Shown one piece after another: positions 25,357 through 33,745 of a stretch of DNA of 41,715 nucleotides; the stretch's first letter is position 1; each line of letters starts with the position of its first letter. The DNA comes from an uncultured Prevotellaceae bacterium (GTDB lineage Bacteria; Bacteroidota; Bacteroidia; Bacteroidales; Bacteroidaceae). The stretch spans positions 1-41,715 of the forward strand of contig CACYRS010000025.1 in the NCBI GenBank assembly GCA_902776935.1, written 5' to 3'. Both the position numbers and the translations under genes were made by a program. The notes beneath the pieces are model-generated. The model was not told where the DNA came from. It saw only the letters and a program-made list of their open reading frames with translations, and did not search any database.

Positions 25357-26919
25357 TTAAAATAGTGGCTCTGCGGAACAGGCATTGGGAGCCCTGATAC
25401 GTATTGCTTTAGCAATTGTAGGTGCAATACGGTCTGTGGTGACAGCTGTCTTTACCTTCTCAGCATTGATGCCTGCACCATAGAAAATGATAGGGAACTG
25501 TGTGTATGAAGCCCTGGAGAGATGATTCTCCTGGGTACTCTCGTTGAGTATCCTCCAACCGGGGGATACCTCAATCATAATATCTCCGTTGTGTTCTGGA
25601 TGAAATGCGTTTCTTACCTTCTCAATCTGTGGGTTGTTGCTGCTAAGCAACTGCAGAGCAGTATATACATTCCTTACTCCCTCTAACTGTGATATAAACT
25701 CCTGGGCTCTCTGTCCAGCATCGGTGAGACTGATCCTCTTGCTCTCTAATAGCTTGTGATTCAGGTACAACTGGTTTCTGAATGATGTCTCCACATATCT
25801 TCCTTGTCCCCAGATAGCACCGAAGTACATATTGAGGAGATTGGCTGTACGCTCCATAAAGAACGTGCCAGAGGGGATACGGTATTTTGCGTAGTCAGAG
25901 TCTTCTTCATCGCTATAGCCTGTACTTGTGATGACAAACAGCACGTGTTCAGAGCCTAACTTGGTCTGCAGGCTTTTTATCAGTCTGGCAATCTCTCTGT
26001 CGAGTCTAACATATGTGTCCTGTAGTTCTAACTGACATTCTGACACTGGCTTATGATCAAACGTTCCTGCGTAGTAGGTGATACACAACAGGTCTGTAAT
26101 CCGGTCATAGCCAAGAGTGTTGTTTGTTACGCATTGCAGAGCCGTCTCTGTGACATCGGCATTGATGAGTCCAGATGCCTGGTATTCTATGAATTTTCTT
26201 TCACCTTTGAAGATGTGCTTGAATGGTTTCTGGTCTCCAATATGCTGGTAGTAATTAAACGTGCCAGAGAGTTCTATGATGGGTTCCCAAAGAATCTTTT
26301 TTGTGTTGACGGATGGTGATCGTAACTCGTTGTTAGCCAGTAACCATTGTGGTACTTGGTTAAAGTAGTATGTACTTCCTTTCCATTGGCCTGTATAAGT
26401 GTCCAGCCATATAGCTCCGTCAGCAGCATGACCTGCTGAGAGAATGGCGGCATCTTGTTGTGGGGCAATAGCGAAAACTTTTGCCAATCCTTGTGTGGCG
26501 GCCTTTAGTTCATCGCCCAAGGTAGATACCTGAATCTGAGCAGGCGAGGGGAGTCCCTGTTGCTTTGAATCGTCGGTACAGGAAACAGGACGAAGGCTCT
26601 CTTTGTTCAACCACTGGCTTCCGTTTATCCCGTGATAATATGGCGATACACCGGTTATAACTGACGTAATGGCAGAGGCTCTGTCCATGCCTGTAAAGGG
26701 GTAGTAGGCATTCTCGTATACCAACCCTTCCTTAAGCAGTCTCTTCAGTCCCTCCTGGCTGTATAGGGGGGAGAAAGCGTCAAGGTAGTCTGTCCTCAGC
26801 TGGTCTATGTTGATATTCACCACGAGTCTTGGGGCATACTGTATCTTCTCCTGTCCTGAGGCTTCTGTGTAGAACCCCAGCACTGCCAACATCGTTATAT
26901 ATAAATACCTATTTCGCAT
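25357..26919 (-). CDS. Alkaline phosphatase superfamily protein, likely catalytically degenerate
   Basis: A 520-residue secreted protein (signal peptide to about residue 22). The fold signature is clear: VVNINIDQLRTDYL (first metal Asp), PFTGMDRASAITSVITGVSPYYHGI (nucleophile Thr region), LQDTYVRLDREIARLIKSL and FPIIFYGAGI. But key residues of PafA-type phosphatases are not where expected. The TADHG metal motif is TSTGY, the DxxGH ligand segment is YAGTFDH, and the His before the final VPLIFYG-like strand is not evident. It may therefore bind rather than hydrolyse, or use another site. It overlaps the end of the DUF4105 gene by 11 bases; the pair recurs in Bacteroidales as I recall, suggesting a joint envelope role. 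Confidence 0.8.
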   Translation of the reverse strand: MRNRYLYITMLAVLGFYTEASGQEKIQYAPRLVVNINIDQLRTDYLDAFSPLYSQEGLKRLLKEGLVYENAYYPFTGMDRASAITSVITGVSPYYHGINGSQWLNKESLRPVSCTDDSKQQGLPSPAQIQVSTLGDELKAATQGLAKVFAIAPQQDAAILSAGHAADGAIWLDTYTGQWKGSTYYFNQVPQWLLANNELRSPSVNTKKILWEPIIELSGTFNYYQHIGDQKPFKHIFKGERKFIEYQASGLINADVTETALQCVTNNTLGYDRITDLLCITYYAGTFDHKPVSECQLELQDTYVRLDREIARLIKSLQTKLGSEHVLFVITSTGYSDEEDSDYAKYRIPSGTFFMERTANLLNMYFGAIWGQGRYVETSFRNQLYLNHKLLESKRISLTDAGQRAQEFISQLEGVRNVYTALQLLSSNNPQIEKVRNAFHPEHNGDIMIEVSPGWRILNESTQENHLSRASYTQFPIIFYGAGINAEKVKTAVTTDRIAPTIAKAIRIRAPNACSAEPLF

Positions 26920-28135
26920 ATCTTATCACTATTCTACTAAGCAAACATAGTGCCAAACTCCAAATCCCCTCCGGATAAGACTGCCAGATGCCTCCTAAGG
27001 CATAAAGCACGATCATTACTGCCAGAACCTTAAACCAAGTGTTGCGGCCCTTTATAACCGATGGGATGAAGAACAGCGGCAGAGGGTTGAACAAAAGTAT
27101 ATTCAGGTTTATCGATGTAGTGGGGTGCTGTGAGAATATCATCACAGTGAGCAGCAGACCTATAAGGCCTTCAACTGCCATAAGCGTCACATCCCACCCA
27201 ATAAACCTCTTTTTCTGTTTCCACTCTATAAACAGTATACCGAGCGCTAACAGAACAATAATCATCGCAACCTCTGTTGGCGACAATATCCAGTCGGGCT
27301 CTATCATCTGAATACCAGCAGGGGCGATGGTCCTATGTTCTTTTACCAGTGGTCGATATTCTCCATTGGCATATACCTGAGCCAGTGCCATATCCTGCAT
27401 GAGGTTCATGGGCAGGAATTCCTGTTCTGTCCTGGCTGTCTTGAAATCAGCCTTCAGACCTAAGAGTATGTCATTGCCGAATCTGCTCCAGTCGTGATTG
27501 CGATTGCACTCTCGTACGATTTCTCTGAATGTTGGAGCATACTCGTCTCTTTCGGCCCATTGTATCTTTCCATTTAGACTTCGTTCGGTGATATCTCTTG
27601 GCCTTGTAGAACAGTTGTCATAGAAGTAATTATACCTATAGACCTTGTTCTCTGGCTTCAAATTATCTGCTAACGCCTTCTGCAGATTCCTTTTTTCATC
27701 GTTGGTTAGGTTTATGACCTGTTCTGTTATCGAACATCCCCATTTCTTATAATAAGGTATGAAGTACTCATACTCAATCACCCCTAACTCATAGTCTGTC
27801 AGACCAAAGACAAACCTTAGGATGAAAAATGGCTTGTTGAAATTAAACAGTCCCCAGTTGAATACATGATCCTGACCGGCAGTCGGTCCTTCCTTATGCA
27901 GATCGTGCCATCTGAGTGCCGAGTGTCCATAGAGGCTGTAAATCTCCTCGTGGGGAGAACAGGTGATGAGACTAACCTCAACAGAGTCCATTGGGTCGAT
28001 TTCGCTCAAAATGGTGTCATTACTCTCAGATACCGACGAGAGACTGTTTTGTGCACAAGAGATGCTTATCCCACTGATAGTCAGTGATATAAGTATTAAA
28101 ATCCTCAATTTTATAACCTTTTCTAAATGTTTCAC
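26909..28135 (-). CDS. DUF4105 family membrane protein
   Basis: About 400 residues. An N-terminal hydrophobic signal (LRILILISLTISGISISCAQ) is followed by a conserved periplasmic domain with VSLITCSPHEEIYSLYGHSALRW, HVFNWGLFNFNKPFF and YNYFYDNCSTRPRDI, a Cys/His/Asn set suggestive of a papain-like or NlpC-like active site typical of DUF4105. The last 130 residues hold about five membrane helices. The start is uncertain: GTG 28135 lies almost at the transcription start, while TTG 28108 gives a shorter signal peptide with a normal leader. The first gene of a two-gene unit with the phosphatase-like protein. Confidence 0.8.
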   Translation of the reverse strand: MKHLEKVIKLRILILISLTISGISISCAQNSLSSVSESNDTILSEIDPMDSVEVSLITCSPHEEIYSLYGHSALRWHDLHKEGPTAGQDHVFNWGLFNFNKPFFILRFVFGLTDYELGVIEYEYFIPYYKKWGCSITEQVINLTNDEKRNLQKALADNLKPENKVYRYNYFYDNCSTRPRDITERSLNGKIQWAERDEYAPTFREIVRECNRNHDWSRFGNDILLGLKADFKTARTEQEFLPMNLMQDMALAQVYANGEYRPLVKEHRTIAPAGIQMIEPDWILSPTEVAMIIVLLALGILFIEWKQKKRFIGWDVTLMAVEGLIGLLLTVMIFSQHPTTSINLNILLFNPLPLFFIPSVIKGRNTWFKVLAVMIVLYALGGIWQSYPEGIWSLALCLLSRIVIRYAK

Positions 28136-28139
28136 GATG

Positions 28140-28147
28140 CAAAAATA
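28140..28147 (-). promoter_or_regulatory. -7 promoter element of DUF4105 gene
   Basis: Reads TATTTTTG on the minus strand. It is back to back with the plus-strand promoter at 28193. Confidence 0.65.
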
Positions 28148-28192
28148 ACTTATATTTTTGAAGAAAAAGCCATTATTTCGGTTTTTTTTCAA

Positions 28193-28200
28193 TAATTTTG
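28193..28200 (+). promoter_or_regulatory. -7 promoter element of the OMP-lptC-CNNM unit
   Basis: TAATTTTG, 53 bases before the ATG at 28254. It probably drives three genes to 31459. Confidence 0.7.
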
Positions 28201-28230
28201 CACCCTGAAATAAAAATTGTAAGATGTCAC

Positions 28231-28252
28231 GTATATCATTTATCATTTATAA
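28231..28252 (+). repeat. TTATCAT-type repeat at an outer-membrane protein gene start
   Basis: ATATCATTTATCATTTATAA is three near-identical heptads just upstream of the likely start at 28254, so an in-frame ATG at 28224 would translate it (SFIIYN). Confidence 0.5.
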
Positions 28253-28253
28253 T

Positions 28254-29534
28254 ATGTCATTTAAGTCGATAATAGCCCCTTTGGCGTTCATTTGCTCTTT
28301 GTCGGCTTTTGCCCAGGGAGGCACCGTCTCTCCTTACAGTCAATACGCCTTTGGAGAACAGGCAATCGGCGGAGGATCATTCAACCGTGGGATGAACGGT
28401 CTTGGTATCGCTCTTTATAATGGAGCTCAGGTAAATCCGTTAAACCCTGCTTCATACGCAAATGTCGACTCTTTGACGATGCTTTTCGATATGGGTCTCT
28501 CTGGTCAGATAACCAATTTCAACGAGAACGGTACCAAGAAAAATGCTCGTCAGGCAAGTTTTGAGTATATCCTAGGTTCTTTCCGTGCATGGAAGAACAT
28601 CGGTGTTACCTTCGGATTGGTACCAATGACAAATATCGGATATGAATATACCAACTCCTCCAAACTTGACGACTCGAATAAAACCACAGTTGAGACCGTC
28701 CATGGTGGAGAAGGTGGTCTGCATAAGCTTTTCCTTGGAGTAGGTGTAAAACCGATAAAGAACCTTGCTATTGGTGCTAACTTCGGATATATCTGGGGTG
28801 AATTGGAAAGGGGTGTAGTAACTACTTCCGTTAATTCACTTAACAGTCTTCATAAGTTGCTCCTAGCTAATGTGAATAGTTACAATATCGAGGTTGGAAT
28901 GCAGTATTATCAGCCGATAGGCAAGGAGGATATGTTGACTGTCGGAGCCAGATACACCCTTGGCCATAAACTTGGAGCCGACCCTGAGTGTATGATTATC
29001 TCCACCAACTCTCAGATATCTAAGGCTGATACCACCAGAACGACAATCAGCAATGGCCTTGAGTTGCCTCATGCCTTTGGTGCAGGTATCTCCTACAAAC
29101 ACGGCACACAGTGGCTGATAGGTGCCGATGTTGAGGCTCAGCTCTGGGGGAAAACCAAGTATCCAGACTATGCCGGTGGCACGTACTCGTTGAAGAGTGA
29201 CCTTCTCAGCAACTGTTATCGCTTTACAGTAGGTGGTGAGTTGTGTCCTCGCTGGAACTCCAGGAATTTCTTCCATCGCATCCGATATCGCGTAGGTGCG
29301 GGTTATACTACACCTTATTATAAAATAAATGGCCAGGATGGTCCTCGTGAGATAAGTGCTACCATCGGATTTGGTATTCCCATCATGAATGCGTATAACA
29401 ACCGTTCATTCCTTAACATCAGTGCCCAGTATGTCAACAACTCTGCCACGGGTCTTATCAAGGAGAATACCTTCAGAATCAATATCGGTCTGACATTCAA
29501 TGAGAAGTGGTTCGCTAAATGGAAGGTAGAATAA
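28254..29534 (+). CDS. Outer-membrane beta-barrel protein
   Basis: A 426-residue protein. ATG 28254 gives a clean signal peptide (MSFKSIIAPLAFICSLSAFAQ); the upstream ATG 28224 would put repeat-encoded residues in front of it. The mature part has PYSQYAFGEQ..FNRGMNGLGIAL, VNPLNPASYANVDSL and many alternating strands, as in the OmpP1/FadL-like or PorV-like barrels of Bacteroidetes. It begins the string OMP-LptC-CNNM-PpiD that recurs in Bacteroidales, which hints at an envelope biogenesis role. It is followed with no gap by lptC. Confidence 0.8.
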   Translation: MSFKSIIAPLAFICSLSAFAQGGTVSPYSQYAFGEQAIGGGSFNRGMNGLGIALYNGAQVNPLNPASYANVDSLTMLFDMGLSGQITNFNENGTKKNARQASFEYILGSFRAWKNIGVTFGLVPMTNIGYEYTNSSKLDDSNKTTVETVHGGEGGLHKLFLGVGVKPIKNLAIGANFGYIWGELERGVVTTSVNSLNSLHKLLLANVNSYNIEVGMQYYQPIGKEDMLTVGARYTLGHKLGADPECMIISTNSQISKADTTRTTISNGLELPHAFGAGISYKHGTQWLIGADVEAQLWGKTKYPDYAGGTYSLKSDLLSNCYRFTVGGELCPRWNSRNFFHRIRYRVGAGYTTPYYKINGQDGPREISATIGFGIPIMNAYNNRSFLNISAQYVNNSATGLIKENTFRINIGLTFNEKWFAKWKVE

Positions 29535-30182
29535 ATGAAAAGTAGAAATATTTTTTTTATTTTTTATTTATTATTTATTATCTCCTCCTGCACGAAAGTG
29601 CAAGAGCACACCGCTCCTGCGGTCTATGATCGTGACTCTGCCTCTGTGATGACCAGCTATGGCGTTAATACCCTTATCAGTGACTCTGGAGTAATCAAAT
29701 ACAAGATTGTAACAGAGCGATGGGATGTGAATACTGTCAGGCAGCCATCGCGATGGACATTTGAGAAGGGAGTATTCTTCGAACAGTTTGACGAGAAGTT
29801 CCATACTGAAGGGTATATCCAGGCCGACACTGCCTGGTACTATGACCAGAAGAAGCTCTGGCATCTTCGTGGAAGGGTTCGTATCCGTAATGTCAATGGT
29901 CTCATCTACGAGTCTCAGGAACTCTTCTGGGACGGTCTCAGACACGAGCTCTATTCAAATGTGTTCTCTAAGGTGACCACTCCTGAGCGCACGTTACAGG
30001 GTACGTATTTCCTTTCTGACGAGCGTATGACTCACTATACGGTCTCCAATTCCAAAGGTTCTTTCACCACCGAGTCGATGGAGCAGAAGGGCGAATCGTC
30101 TTCTACTCCTCCAGACACCTCTCAGGTGGAGCAAACCCCTCTTCGTCCTCGTCTGGAGAAGCACTCCCGCACCACACAATAA
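29535..30182 (+). CDS. lptC: LPS export component LptC, lipoprotein form
   Basis: A 215-residue protein. LptC passes lipopolysaccharide from LptBFG to LptA in the periplasm. Here the N-terminus is a lipoprotein signal ending in IISSC, as in Bacteroidetes LptC, rather than a membrane anchor. The beta-jellyroll core contains the diagnostic VYDRDSASVMTSYGVNTLISDSGVIKYKI, GYIQADTAWYYDQKKLWHLRGRV and GLIYESQELFWDG. The C-terminal 30 residues are low-complexity (SSSTPPDTSQVEQTPLRP). Codons 4-16 of the signal are written in a T-rich ATTTATT-type repeat. It abuts the OMP gene and is followed 2 bases later by the CNNM gene. Confidence 0.85.
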   Translation: MKSRNIFFIFYLLFIISSCTKVQEHTAPAVYDRDSASVMTSYGVNTLISDSGVIKYKIVTERWDVNTVRQPSRWTFEKGVFFEQFDEKFHTEGYIQADTAWYYDQKKLWHLRGRVRIRNVNGLIYESQELFWDGLRHELYSNVFSKVTTPERTLQGTYFLSDERMTHYTVSNSKGSFTTESMEQKGESSSTPPDTSQVEQTPLRPRLEKHSRTTQ

Positions 30183-30184
30183 AT

Positions 30185-31459
30185 ATGACTTCCCTGATTA
30201 TCGCCATAATAATATCGATGCTTTTCTCTGCATTCTTCTCAGGGATGGAGATTGCTTTTGTTTCTTCCAACAGGATGTTGGCAGAGATGGATCGTGAGAA
30301 ACATGGTATCTCGCAAAAGGCATTGGATATCTTCTACCAGCACCCGAGTAATTTTGTGTCAACGATGTTGGTGGGCAATAACATAGCCCTTGTCATCTAT
30401 GGCATTCTCTTTGCCCAGATTTTCGACCAGACACTCTTTGCCCCTCTGAACGATTCGGGTAGGGTGATATGCGATACTTTGCTCTCTACGGTGGTAGTAC
30501 TTTTTACAGGTGAGTTTCTGCCAAAAACCCTCTTCAAGAGCAACCCCAACAAAATGCTCACTTTCTTTGCGCTGCCTGCATGGTTGTGTTATGTGGTGCT
30601 CTATCCTATATCTAAGTTTGCCACACTGATAGCAAAAGGTATACTACGCATCTTTGGGGTACACATGGATAAGAACATCGCTGATAAGGAGTTTACTAAG
30701 GTCGATCTCGATTATCTGGTGCAGTCATCTATAGATAATGCCAAGGATAACGAGAAAATCGGAGAGGAAGTGAAAATCTTCCAGAATGCCTTGGATTTCT
30801 CAGAGACAAAGGTTCGTGACTGTATGGTTCCGCGTACGGAGATCGATGCCATAGAGGATATCTCGACCGTAGAACAGCTGATGCAGACATTCGTTGAGTC
30901 GGGTCACTCTAAAATCCTTGTCTATCACGAAGATATCGATCACATAATAGGTTATATCCATTCCTCAGATATGTTTGCCATTGACCATGGAACATTGACT
31001 ATTGACCATTGTGAGAACCTGGTGCGTAAGATCAGTTTTGTTCCAGAGACGATGTTGGCTCAGAAGCTGATGAAACAGCTGATGGCAGAGAAACGCTCTC
31101 TGGCTGTGGTTGTGGACGAGTTTGGAGGCACCTCTGGTCTTGTTTCATTGGAGGATATCATGGAGGAGATAACCGGTGAGATCGAGGATGAGCACGATAA
31201 CACAAATCTCGTGTCAAAGAAACTGGATAATGGAGAGTATATTCTCTCTGCGCGTCTGGAGATAGAGAAGATCAACGAACAGTTTGATCTTGACCTCCCT
31301 GAGAGTGATGATTACATGACCCTTGGAGGACTGATTCTGCATGAGTACCAATCATTCCCAAAACTCAACGAAGTAATCAGAATTGCACAGTTTGAGTTCA
31401 AAATCATTAAGAATACGGCGACAAAAATAGAACTTGTCCGCCTAAAAGTGGTCGAATAA
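30185..31459 (+). CDS. CNNM/CBS-domain transporter-like protein (hemolysin C/CorC type)
   Basis: A 424-residue inner-membrane protein. An N-terminal CNNM (DUF21) domain with about four helices begins IIAIIISMLFSAFFSGMEIAF. A CBS pair follows (VRDCMVPRTEIDAIE, residues about 205-330) and then a CorC_HlyC domain (EEITGEIEDEHD, DDYMTLGGLI). Family members are linked to divalent-cation (Mg, Co) efflux or membrane integrity. Residues about 265-276 (AIDHGTLTIDHC) are encoded by GACCATT-type heptads and sit between the two CBS motifs, an apparent in-frame expansion. Tight spacing shows an operon with lptC. Confidence 0.87.
   Translation: MTSLIIAIIISMLFSAFFSGMEIAFVSSNRMLAEMDREKHGISQKALDIFYQHPSNFVSTMLVGNNIALVIYGILFAQIFDQTLFAPLNDSGRVICDTLLSTVVVLFTGEFLPKTLFKSNPNKMLTFFALPAWLCYVVLYPISKFATLIAKGILRIFGVHMDKNIADKEFTKVDLDYLVQSSIDNAKDNEKIGEEVKIFQNALDFSETKVRDCMVPRTEIDAIEDISTVEQLMQTFVESGHSKILVYHEDIDHIIGYIHSSDMFAIDHGTLTIDHCENLVRKISFVPETMLAQKLMKQLMAEKRSLAVVVDEFGGTSGLVSLEDIMEEITGEIEDEHDNTNLVSKKLDNGEYILSARLEIEKINEQFDLDLPESDDYMTLGGLILHEYQSFPKLNEVIRIAQFEFKIIKNTATKIELVRLKVVE
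30978..31013 (+). repeat. GACCATT-type heptads inside the CNNM/CBS gene
   Basis: ATTGACCATGGAACATTGAC is continued by TATTGACCATTG, giving four ATTGACNAT-like units read as AIDHGTLTIDHC. This is the same kind of intragenic low-complexity insertion as at 9210. Confidence 0.6.
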
Positions 31460-31502
31460 GCGAAAATTCCCTAAAATTTTTGCTCAATTCAACAAAAAAT
31501 AG

Positions 31503-31510
31503 TAATTTTG
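31503..31510 (+). promoter_or_regulatory. -7 promoter element of ppiD
   Basis: TAATTTTG with a TTTG -33-type element at 31479-31482 (20-base spacing). Start codon 60 bases downstream. Confidence 0.8.
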
Positions 31511-31570
31511 CAGCCGCTTTGTGCATACATACGTGTGAATAATAAAAATAAAATATAAAATAATTTAAAA

Positions 31571-33706
31571 ATGGCAGCATTAGGAAAAATTAGAAAAAGA
31601 GGCGTGACTCTGGTGATTATCATCGGTCTCGGCCTTTTCGCCTTTATCGCTGAAGAGGCTGTTCGCAGTTGCGAGGCAACAAAGAACCAGCAGCGTCAGC
31701 AGATTGGCGAAGTGTTAGGAAACAAAGTAAACGTACAGGAATTCCAGTCACTCGTTGACGAGTATCAGGAGGTGATGAAGATGACTCAGGGTCGTGAAAA
31801 CTTCTCTGAGGAGGAGCTCAACCAGATCAAGGATCAGGTATGGAACCAGTACATCACCGAGCAGATTATCGCCAAGGAGGCAGGTAAGATTGGTCTTACC
31901 GTTACCGACGAGGAGATGCAGAACATTATGAAGGAGGGTACCAACCCCATGTTGATGCAGAGTCCTTTCGTAAACCAGCAGACAGGTCGTTTTGATGCTA
32001 CTCAGCTCACCAAGTTCCTGGCTGACTATAAGAAGAACGCTTCTAACCCTCAGCTCGCTGAGTCATATGAGCGTATCTACAAGTACTGGCAGTTCATTGA
32101 GAAGCAGCTTCGCACTCAGACTCTCGCTCAGAAGTACCAGAGCCTGATTGCAGGTAGCCTCCTCTCTAACCCTGTATCTGCAAAGATGTTCTTCGAGGGT
32201 CAGAACAAGGAGAGCGATATCCTTCTTGCAAGTCTTCCTTACAGCAGCATCAACGATAACGACGTACAGGTATCAGATGCTGACCTGAAGGCCAAGTTCG
32301 AGGAGCAGAAGGAGCAGTTCAAGCAGACCGTTGAGAGCCGCGACATCAAGTATGTTGGTTTCCAGGTTGTTGCTTCAGCAGCCGACCGTGCAGAGCTGAT
32401 GAAGTCCATGAGCGATGCAAGTGCAAAGCTCGAGAGTGGTGCTAACGCAGCAGAGGTTGTACGTAAGGCTCAGAGCCAGTTCCCTTATACTGGCATCGCA
32501 GCTACAAAGCGCGCTTATCCTTCTGACATCGCAGCAAAGCTTGACTCAATGAGCGTTGGTCAGACCACAAAGCCTTTCGAGACAAAGTCTGACAATACTC
32601 TCAACGTTGTTAAGCTCCTTGCCAAGACTCAGGCTCCTGACTCTATCGAGTATCGTCAGATCCAGGTGGCAGGTGCTACTCCTGAGGCAGCAAAGAAGAC
32701 TGCTGACAGTATCCTCGTAGCCCTTAAGGCAGGTGCAGACTTCGAGGCAACAGCCAAGAAGTATGGTCAGGAGGGTGCAAAGCAGTGGCTCACCTCTGCT
32801 ATGTACGAGAACGCTACCACTTTGGATGAGGACAGCAAGAACTACCTTAACAGCATCCAGACTCTTGCAGTCAATGATGTTAAGCTCCTTGAGTTCTCTG
32901 CAGGCAGCATCATCCTTCAGGTGACAGCCCGCAAGGCAATGGTCGACAAGTATGATGTAGCCGTTGTTAAGCACACTATCGATTTCTCTAAGCAGACTTA
33001 TTCTGACGCATATAATAAGTTCAGCCAGTATGTATCTGAGAACAAGACTCTAGCTGACCTCGAGAAGAATGCCGCTAAGTTCGGCTTCCAGGTTCAGGAG
33101 CGTAAGGATATGTTCAACAGCGAGCACAATGTAGCAGGTCTCCGTTCTACCCGTGAGGCAATGAAGTGGATCTTCGATGCCAAGGAGGGTGAGGTATCTC
33201 CTCTGTATGAGTGTGGTAACAATGACAACCTGCTCGTTGTAGCCCTGACAAAGATCCATCCTGTAGGCTATCGTGACCTCGACGGTGTTAAGGAGATGCT
33301 GAAGCAGGAGGTTCTTCGCGACAAGAAGTTCGAGACCCTGAAGAGTAAGCTCGCTGCTGTTAAGACTATCGCTGACGCTGAGAAGGCAGGTGCAAAGGTT
33401 GACTCAGTTAACCAGATTACCTTCTCTGCTCCTGTATTCGTACAGGCTACAGGTTCTTCAGAGCCAGCTCTGAGCGGTGCAGTAGCAGTAACAGCCCAGG
33501 GCCAGATGTCTAAGGCTCCTATCAAGGGTAATGGTGGTGCTTATGTCTTCCAGGTAGTTAAGAAGGCTGACCGTGAGGGTGCTAAGTTTGATGCCAAGAC
33601 TCAGGAGAAAATCCTCTCTCAGCAGGCAATGCAGGCAGCATCACGCTTCATGTCAGAGCTCTATCAGAAGGCTAACGTAGTGGACAACCGCTACCTATTC
33701 TTCTAA
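31571..33706 (+). CDS. Peptidyl-prolyl isomerase, PpiD/SurA type
   Basis: A 711-residue periplasmic chaperone anchored by one N-terminal helix (VTLVIIIGLGLFAFIAEEA, residues about 12-30). A SurA_N-like chaperone domain (LGNKVNVQEFQSLVDEYQEVM to about 190) is followed by parvulin-type segments (SIEYRQIQVAGATPEAAKKTADSIL..GADFEATAKKYG, near residue 355, and the region around KEGEVSPLYECG). Such proteins assist folding of outer-membrane proteins as they leave SecYEG. It has its own promoter. The next gene, a polysaccharide-export kinase, begins 40 bases later and may be cotranscribed. Confidence 0.88.
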   Translation: MAALGKIRKRGVTLVIIIGLGLFAFIAEEAVRSCEATKNQQRQQIGEVLGNKVNVQEFQSLVDEYQEVMKMTQGRENFSEEELNQIKDQVWNQYITEQIIAKEAGKIGLTVTDEEMQNIMKEGTNPMLMQSPFVNQQTGRFDATQLTKFLADYKKNASNPQLAESYERIYKYWQFIEKQLRTQTLAQKYQSLIAGSLLSNPVSAKMFFEGQNKESDILLASLPYSSINDNDVQVSDADLKAKFEEQKEQFKQTVESRDIKYVGFQVVASAADRAELMKSMSDASAKLESGANAAEVVRKAQSQFPYTGIAATKRAYPSDIAAKLDSMSVGQTTKPFETKSDNTLNVVKLLAKTQAPDSIEYRQIQVAGATPEAAKKTADSILVALKAGADFEATAKKYGQEGAKQWLTSAMYENATTLDEDSKNYLNSIQTLAVNDVKLLEFSAGSIILQVTARKAMVDKYDVAVVKHTIDFSKQTYSDAYNKFSQYVSENKTLADLEKNAAKFGFQVQERKDMFNSEHNVAGLRSTREAMKWIFDAKEGEVSPLYECGNNDNLLVVALTKIHPVGYRDLDGVKEMLKQEVLRDKKFETLKSKLAAVKTIADAEKAGAKVDSVNQITFSAPVFVQATGSSEPALSGAVAVTAQGQMSKAPIKGNGGAYVFQVVKKADREGAKFDAKTQEKILSQQAMQAASRFMSELYQKANVVDNRYLFF

Positions 33707-33745
33707 ATCAGAAACCCACATTATTTAATATAAAAGAAGTCACCT

